Under the pieces are notes generated by a model. The model did no database searches and was not told the origin of the DNA. It worked only from the letters and a program-made list of their open reading frames with translations. Shown here one piece after another: positions 23,762 through 27,915 of a stretch of 27,915 bases of DNA. Position 1 is the stretch's first letter; every line of letters starts with the position of its first letter. This DNA is from Kiritimatiellia bacterium. GTDB taxonomy: Bacteria > Verrucomicrobiota > Kiritimatiellia > SLAD01. The translations under genes and the position numbers were made by a program. The stretch spans positions 1 to 27,915 of the forward strand of contig SKXR01000176.1 in the NCBI GenBank assembly GCA_007128275.1, read 5' to 3'.

Positions 23762-23773
23762 GGGCTATTCGTT

Positions 23774-23851
23774 TTCCAATCGTTGGAACCGAAAACCGGG
23801 TCCGTTTCCAATCGTTGGAACTTTTCTCGTTCCGTTTTCCAATCATTGGAA
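23774..23851. repeat. Three TTCCAA-N3-TTGGAA palindromes at about 32-bp spacing
   Basis: Perfect inverted repeats occur at 23774-23788, 23806-23820 and 23837-23851. The loops are TCG, TCG and TCA, and all carry a preceding GTTT or GTTTT. Start-to-start distances are 32 and 31 bases, about three helical turns. They fill the 96-base gap between the V-ATPase K stop (23858) and the methyltransferase start (23761). No T-tract follows, so they are not standard terminators. Confidence 0.88.
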
Positions 23852-23857
23852 CTGCGA

Positions 23858-24328
23858 TCACATCAGGATCAGCAGGAACACGAGCACGAAGAGGGCGACG
23901 GTTTCCACGATGCCGATGGTCATGAGATAGTTGCCGAAGCCCTGGCCGGTTTCGGAGAGCGCGTCGGCGCCCGCGGCGCCGGCTTTGCCCTGGAACGCGG
24001 CGGAGGCGGCCATGCCGAGTCCGCCGAAGAACCCGGCGCTGAGCATCATCGGCCATGCGATGAAGGTGGCGCCGTCCGCGACCATGGCGTCGATGGCGCC
24101 GTTGATCTGGAGCATGAGGATCATGCCATAAATGGTTTGCGAGAGCGGCGCGCCGATGAACGTGATCAGAATGAAGGGGGCGGCTTTGCTTTGCGCATAG
24201 CATTTCTTCCATGCGCCGACGGCGGCCATGCCCGCGGTTCCGGTTCCGATGGCCGAGCCCACAGCGGCCAATCCCAATACGGCGGCGGCGCCCGCCTTGC
24301 CTGTTGCGGCCATTAATTCGATGTCCAT
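23858..24328 (-). CDS. atpK: V-type ATPase subunit K (membrane rotor ring, proteolipid)
   Basis: A 156-residue double-hairpin proteolipid with four membrane helices forming the rotor ring. Hairpin 1 has LSQTIYGM (62-69), with Gln64 and no carboxylate. Hairpin 2 has AFQGKAGAAG (Gln113) and the ion-carrying Glu142 in GIVETVALF, so there is one ion site per subunit. The Ser/Gln, Gln113 and Glu142-Thr pattern resembles the Na+ site of Enterococcus hirae NtpK (Thr64, Gln65, Gln110, Glu139). AAGGAGA lies seven bases before the ATG. It is the last gene of the B-D-I-K string, 15 bases after subunit I. Confidence 0.92.
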   Translation of the reverse strand: MDIELMAATGKAGAAAVLGLAAVGSAIGTGTAGMAAVGAWKKCYAQSKAAPFILITFIGAPLSQTIYGMILMLQINGAIDAMVADGATFIAWPMMLSAGFFGGLGMAASAAFQGKAGAAGADALSETGQGFGNYLMTIGIVETVALFVLVFLLILM

Positions 24329-24343
24329 TTCCGTTCTCCTTGC

Positions 24344-26176
24344 TTATTCGGTTTCTTCTGATTGTTTCATTTCGTCTTCCAGAAAGGGGACCCGTTCCGA
24401 CTGCTGCATGAACGGCATAAACCGGATACCGGTCCATTGCAATCCCAGATGCCCGGCAAATTCCAGCGTGTTCAAGCGTATGCCGTGGACGAGCACGCCC
24501 ATGGCGGCGAGCAGAATGTTGAGCGTGTGTCCGAAGAGAATGATAATGACGGCGAAGAATTGTCCGATCCAGCCGCCGGCCCCGATGTCCATGGCCATCT
24601 GGTTGAAGGCGGAGGCGACGGCGAGCGTGGCGGTGCCGACGGCGAAGAGGCGTACATACGAAACCACGTCCACGAAGTTGCTGACGAGATTGAGTGGGAG
24701 CATGATGTGCTTGAACCATTCTTCCTTGATCTGTCGGGCGGGCGTCATGAACAAGACCAGCAGCACGATGCCCACGGAAAAGATCGGGACCATGACAAGG
24801 GGGAACGGGGCGTTGAGGACGAGATGGCGCGCGAGAAAGAACATGGTCCACACAACGCAGATCCAGCCGACCTGCGCAAGGGCCTGCAAGCTGAACAGAT
24901 CCCGGAGAATGTTCCATGTGTGGGCGATGGTCAGTTGAATGGCGCCGATTACGAAGCAGAGAAGCATGACGTTTTCGGGTTGGGTGAACCAGTCGACCTT
25001 GGCGATTTCCAGTACGGCGGGCAGGGCGGCGATGCCGAAATAGTTGCCGCTCAATACGCCCCAGACGATGGTGGCGATGCTGGTGATGTAGAGCAGGTGA
25101 AAGATGGAGGAGGGGGCTTTCGTGTATTTTCGGTGCGCCCAAAGCGTGGCGGCGAGGAAAAGCACGCCGTATCCGGCGTCGCCGACAATCATGGCGAAAA
25201 ACAAACTGAAGAAAAGGAGGAAGACGGCGCTGATATCGACTTCTTCGTAGCCGGGCACGACCCCGATGAAACTGAAGATGACGCGAATGGGCTGGACCCA
25301 TTTGGGCGTTTCAATCTTGGTGGGGGCGCGGTCGGTGTTCTTCGGGTCTTCCACCAGGATGCCCCAGCCAAGATGTTTCGCGGCGTCGCGGATTCTCGCG
25401 ACGTCCCGTTCCGGACAATATCCACGGAGATACGCCAGCGGCTTGGTCGAGCCCATCCCGGTACGCGCTTCGAGGAAATGCACCTTGTCCTCGGCGTACT
25501 TGACGATTTCGCGGACCTGCGGGAGATAGCCGGTAAGGGCCACGAACTCGGTGTTATTCTGCGCAAGGGCTTTCCGCAGCTCGTCGACCTTCTTCCGCAT
25601 CTCCGCCAAGGACGCTTCCGGGAGCTTGACGGGCTCGTACGGCAGGTCGAGCGGCTCGCGCGAGATGACGCTGAGATAGGTGTTGTTGCGATTCTGGTGG
25701 TGTACGGTCAGGGTCACATCGGCCGCGTCCGGTTTGACGATGGCTTGTTTCGGGCCCGCCTTGTACAGGCGCACATAGAGGTGATGTTCTTCGAGGTCGT
25801 GGACCACGTCGGGATTGAACGACCCGAAAGGTTCGATGCGCGCGATTTCGCGTTGCCAATAGTCCAGCGATTCTTCGAAGTCTTTCCGGTGGTTGATCAG
25901 TCGCCAAACTTCGTCCACGACGGATTCCGCGGTCCGGCGCGGTTCCACCGGCGGTGCCGGCTCGCCCTTGGCTTCCCGTTCCTGATCGTAATGATAGAGC
26001 ATCTCGCACGCGCGCCGTACATCCGAAGCATGCGCGCGCGTTTCTTCGAGCAGGGTGCCGCCGGGCTCCTGGATATGTTCCAGATGCAGTACGCCCAATT
26101 GTTGGAGGGCGTGCAGCGTCGGTTCCTGATGTTCCCGGATGCAGAGGATCGTGAGTTTCTTCATGCGCGCGATCAT
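24344..26176 (-). CDS. atpI: V-type ATPase subunit I (membrane stator subunit)
   Basis: A 610-residue stator subunit, equivalent to eukaryotic subunit a. The N-terminal half is cytoplasmic and helical (starting MKKLTILCIREHQEPTLHALQQLGVLHL), with coiled-coil stretches. From about residue 315 there are seven or eight membrane helices, including FFAMIVGDAGYG. The essential half-channel arginine is Arg509, in VVSYVRLFAVG. The initiator overlaps the subunit D stop by four bases (ATGA, 26173-26176), which fixes the start at 26176 rather than the ATG four codons later. Confidence 0.93.
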   Translation of the reverse strand: MIARMKKLTILCIREHQEPTLHALQQLGVLHLEHIQEPGGTLLEETRAHASDVRRACEMLYHYDQEREAKGEPAPPVEPRRTAESVVDEVWRLINHRKDFEESLDYWQREIARIEPFGSFNPDVVHDLEEHHLYVRLYKAGPKQAIVKPDAADVTLTVHHQNRNNTYLSVISREPLDLPYEPVKLPEASLAEMRKKVDELRKALAQNNTEFVALTGYLPQVREIVKYAEDKVHFLEARTGMGSTKPLAYLRGYCPERDVARIRDAAKHLGWGILVEDPKNTDRAPTKIETPKWVQPIRVIFSFIGVVPGYEEVDISAVFLLFFSLFFAMIVGDAGYGVLFLAATLWAHRKYTKAPSSIFHLLYITSIATIVWGVLSGNYFGIAALPAVLEIAKVDWFTQPENVMLLCFVIGAIQLTIAHTWNILRDLFSLQALAQVGWICVVWTMFFLARHLVLNAPFPLVMVPIFSVGIVLLVLFMTPARQIKEEWFKHIMLPLNLVSNFVDVVSYVRLFAVGTATLAVASAFNQMAMDIGAGGWIGQFFAVIIILFGHTLNILLAAMGVLVHGIRLNTLEFAGHLGLQWTGIRFMPFMQQSERVPFLEDEMKQSEETE

Positions 26177-26778
26177 CGTTGCGCCTCCGCTTTCATCGCA
26201 CGGTCCTTGGCCATCTTGGCGCGGGCCACCTCGGCGGTTTGCTGGTCGCCGATGAAGATGCGGATCACGCGAATATTTTCGCGGGTCTCCGGGATTTTGA
26301 CCTTCTCGAAGAGGTTGACTCGTTGCGTGGTAATGCGCAGTTCCTGTGCAAGGAGACGGTGCTGTTCCTCGATAATCAACCGTTCAAGGCGCAGACGCGC
26401 CAGTTTCTCGAGCATGTCCAAGCCGTCGTCGAGCCAGGGCGGTGAGAGGAACAGGTCGGGCAGGGTGCGTTCAAAGGTCACATCGTCCAGCACGGGGATG
26501 TTGACGCCGGCGATATTGTTGACCGAGCGGTGCACTTCCCCGATGCGCAGGTATTGTTCAAAGGGGATGGGTTCGGAAAAGAGTTTAACCCAATGGGCCA
26601 GATCGTCGCGCGCTTCCTCTTCTTCCCTCGCTTTGGCTTCGATCTTGAGTTCCAGTTGTCGCACCTCCATCTGCAACTGTTGTTTCTTCAGTTGCAAGGT
26701 CGGCAAATACCGCTCGAAACGGCGCAACGCGTCGCGTTGCTGTTTCAGTTCGGTCTTGGTGTATTTGATCTTGGCCAT
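26173..26778 (-). CDS. atpD: V-type ATPase subunit D (central stalk)
   Basis: A 201-residue central-shaft subunit that rotates inside the A3B3 head. It has the expected long N- and C-terminal helices: TKTELKQQRDALRRFERYLPTLQLKKQQL (about 7-35) and a C-terminal ITTQRVNLFEKVKIPETRENIRVIRIFIGDQQ region (about 149-180), which is the most conserved part of the family. No good Shine-Dalgarno is visible. A GC hairpin fills much of the 30-base gap after subunit B. Confidence 0.92.
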   Translation of the reverse strand: MAKIKYTKTELKQQRDALRRFERYLPTLQLKKQQLQMEVRQLELKIEAKAREEEEARDDLAHWVKLFSEPIPFEQYLRIGEVHRSVNNIAGVNIPVLDDVTFERTLPDLFLSPPWLDDGLDMLEKLARLRLERLIIEEQHRLLAQELRITTQRVNLFEKVKIPETRENIRVIRIFIGDQQTAEVARAKMAKDRAMKAEAQR

Positions 26779-26790
26779 GTTGATCTGGTG

Positions 26791-26807
26791 GCGCGCTTTT
26801 GGCGCGC
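26791..26807 (-). promoter_or_regulatory. GC-rich intercistronic hairpin between V-ATPase B and D
   Basis: GCGCGC (26802-26807) and GCGCGC (26791-26796) form a perfect six-pair GC stem with a CAAAA loop on the coding strand. It begins immediately after the subunit B stop codon and ends 12 bases before the D start. No U-tract follows, so it is not a terminator. Confidence 0.6.
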
Positions 26808-26808
26808 A

Positions 26809-27915
26809 TCATGAATTTGCTTGTTCGGGTTCCTTTTCTTCCTTTTTCGCAAGGTCATTCGGCCAGAACTTTTCGATGAGGCGGCTCGGGGCGCCCGTTT
26901 CTTCGGGCTCAAAGCAATCCGCGAGGATGGCCCATCCGAGGTCGAGCGCCTTTTCGAGCGGAATGTTCACGCTCAAATCCATCATCTCGGTCTCGAACCG
27001 TTGACCGTATTTGAGGAGTTTGCTGTCCCACGGGCTCATGCGGAAGCCCATCGATTGTTTCTCCAGCGTTTCGCGGTAGGCCGCGAAGAGCTGAATCATG
27101 ACGGACATGATGGCCCGATGATCTTCGCGGGTCTTGTCGTTGATCAGCTGTTTGAGGCGGCTGAGGGAGCCAAACGGTTCGATGCGTCCGTTGCGCAGGT
27201 AGAATTGGCCTTCGGTGATGTACCCCGTGTTGTCGGGGACGGGATGCGTGACGTCGTCGCCCGGCATGGTGGTGACGGCGAGCAGGGTGATGGAACCCGC
27301 GCCTTCAAAGTCCACGGCCTTTTCGTAGCGCGCCGCCAATTGGCTGTACAGGTCGCCGGGATACCCGCGTGTGGCGGGGATCTGTTCCATGGTGATGGCG
27401 ATTTCCTTCAGCGCATCGGAGAAGTTGGTCATGTCCGTGAGCAGCACGAGCACGCGTTTCCCTTGCAGGGCAAACTGTTCGGCCACGGCCAACGAGACGT
27501 CCGGCACGAGCAGGCATTCAACCGTGGGATCGGCCGCGGTATGGACGAACATGACGGTGCGCGACAAGGCGCCGTGTTCCTCGAGCGTGTCGCGGAAGAC
27601 GAGGTAATCGTCGTGTTTAAGGCCCATGCCGCCGAGGATAATGATGTCGACTTCCGCCTGCAGCGCGATACGGGCGAGCAGGGGATTGTACGGCTCGCCC
27701 GCGATGGAGAAGATGGGGAGTTTCTGCGATTCGACGAGGGAGTTGAAGACGTCGATCATCGGGATGCCGGTTCGGACCATGTTGCGCGGGATGATGCGTT
27801 TGGCCGGGTTCACGGACGGGCCGCCGATGGGAATCATGTTTTGCGTGATGCTCGGTCCGCGGTCGCGCGGTTCGCCGATCCCGGTGAAAATCCGGCCGAG
27901 GAGCGCATCGGAGAA
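26809..27915 (-). CDS. atpB: V-type ATPase subunit B (regulatory nucleotide-binding), 5' end outside window
   Basis: 368 codons of the non-catalytic B subunit of the A3B3 head. The frame continues open to the window edge (residues read LLGRIFTGIGEPRDRGPSI), so the true start lies beyond 27915; about 65-70 residues should be missing. An internal ATG at 27837 is not the start. Visible are IGGPSVNPAKRIIPRNMVRTGIPMIDVFN, the degenerate P-loop region SIAGEPYNPLLA, VLVLLTDMTNFSDALKEIA, and RGYPGDLYSQLAARYE. Lack of a canonical GxxxxGKT fits B rather than A. It ends with a Lys/Glu-rich tail. Confidence 0.94.
   Translation of the reverse strand, partial: FSDALLGRIFTGIGEPRDRGPSITQNMIPIGGPSVNPAKRIIPRNMVRTGIPMIDVFNSLVESQKLPIFSIAGEPYNPLLARIALQAEVDIIILGGMGLKHDDYLVFRDTLEEHGALSRTVMFVHTAADPTVECLLVPDVSLAVAEQFALQGKRVLVLLTDMTNFSDALKEIAITMEQIPATRGYPGDLYSQLAARYEKAVDFEGAGSITLLAVTTMPGDDVTHPVPDNTGYITEGQFYLRNGRIEPFGSLSRLKQLINDKTREDHRAIMSVMIQLFAAYRETLEKQSMGFRMSPWDSKLLKYGQRFETEMMDLSVNIPLEKALDLGWAILADCFEPEETGAPSRLIEKFWPNDLAKKEEKEPEQANS

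Noticed and set aside
23774..23851. Rho-independent terminators for the V-ATPase operon
   Set aside because: The stems are AT/GC mixed six-mers with no following U-tract on either strand, so intrinsic termination is not supported.
23754..25301. 515-codon minus-strand open frame
   Set aside because: It overlaps subunits K and I in another frame; the product is Arg/His-rich and featureless.
24362..27004. 880-codon plus-strand open frame
   Set aside because: It lies wholly antisense to V-ATPase subunits I, D and B, has a His/Asp/Gly-rich composition without domains, and has no convincing ribosome site. It is a by-product of GC-rich codon use.

Overview
The window is a chromosomal segment of a Gram-negative bacterium. 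The best guess is the PVC superphylum (Kiritimatiellota, Verrucomicrobia or Lentisphaerae). This rests on a division/cell-wall (dcw) cluster carrying a LysM-protein gene between murD and ftsW, a bacterial V-type ATPase operon in B-D-I-K order as in Chlamydiae and relatives, an outer-membrane-barrel-like protein, and abundant REP/RAYT elements. The phylum is inferred from gene content; no rRNA marker is present. MurE carries the DNPR motif typical of meso-diaminopimelate-adding enzymes, so DAP-type peptidoglycan is expected.

Layout. 1-925: a REP-associated tyrosine transposase (RAYT, minus strand) flanked by copies of a 137-bp-period repeat containing REP hairpins. 926-3411 (minus): a tight cluster of a thioredoxin-fold-like secreted protein, a small outer-membrane-barrel-like protein and an RlmL/YpsC-type 23S rRNA methyltransferase. 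3426-3504: a degenerate heptanucleotide repeat. 3506-4591 (minus) and 4702-5595 (plus): a divergent pair, M29 aminopeptidase and BASS-family transporter. 5659-6111: a small helical, possibly ferritin-like protein. 6112-6541: a non-coding region with three successive hairpins, two DnaA-box-like sites, a promoter and three 10-bp-phased MraZ-type operator repeats.

6542-18028 (plus) is the dcw cluster: mraZ, an unrecognised 68-aa gene, rsmH, ftsL-like, ftsI, murE, murF, mraY, murD, LysM protein, a Rho-independent terminator, then ftsW. Many junctions are 4-bp ATGA overlaps. The cluster stops at ftsW: murG, murC, ddl, ftsQ, ftsA and ftsZ do not follow.

18085-20541: a class I methyltransferase and a DEDDy 3'-5' exonuclease (both minus), then a SAM hydrolase/DUF62 protein (plus) followed by pgi (plus, to 22190). 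22225-23084: a second RAYT between two REP arrays. 23093-27915 (minus): another methyltransferase, three TTCCAA-N3-TTGGAA palindromes, then V-ATPase genes K, I, D and B, B running off the right edge. Subunit K keeps residues associated with Na+ binding in Enterococcus NtpK.

Most coding content is ordinary housekeeping. The most unusual signals are the REP hairpins, whose inner stems covary around invariant GA/GA mismatches, the structured region upstream of mraZ, the small gene inside the dcw cluster, the heptamer repeat, the TTCCAA palindromes and a GC hairpin between the V-ATPase B and D genes.
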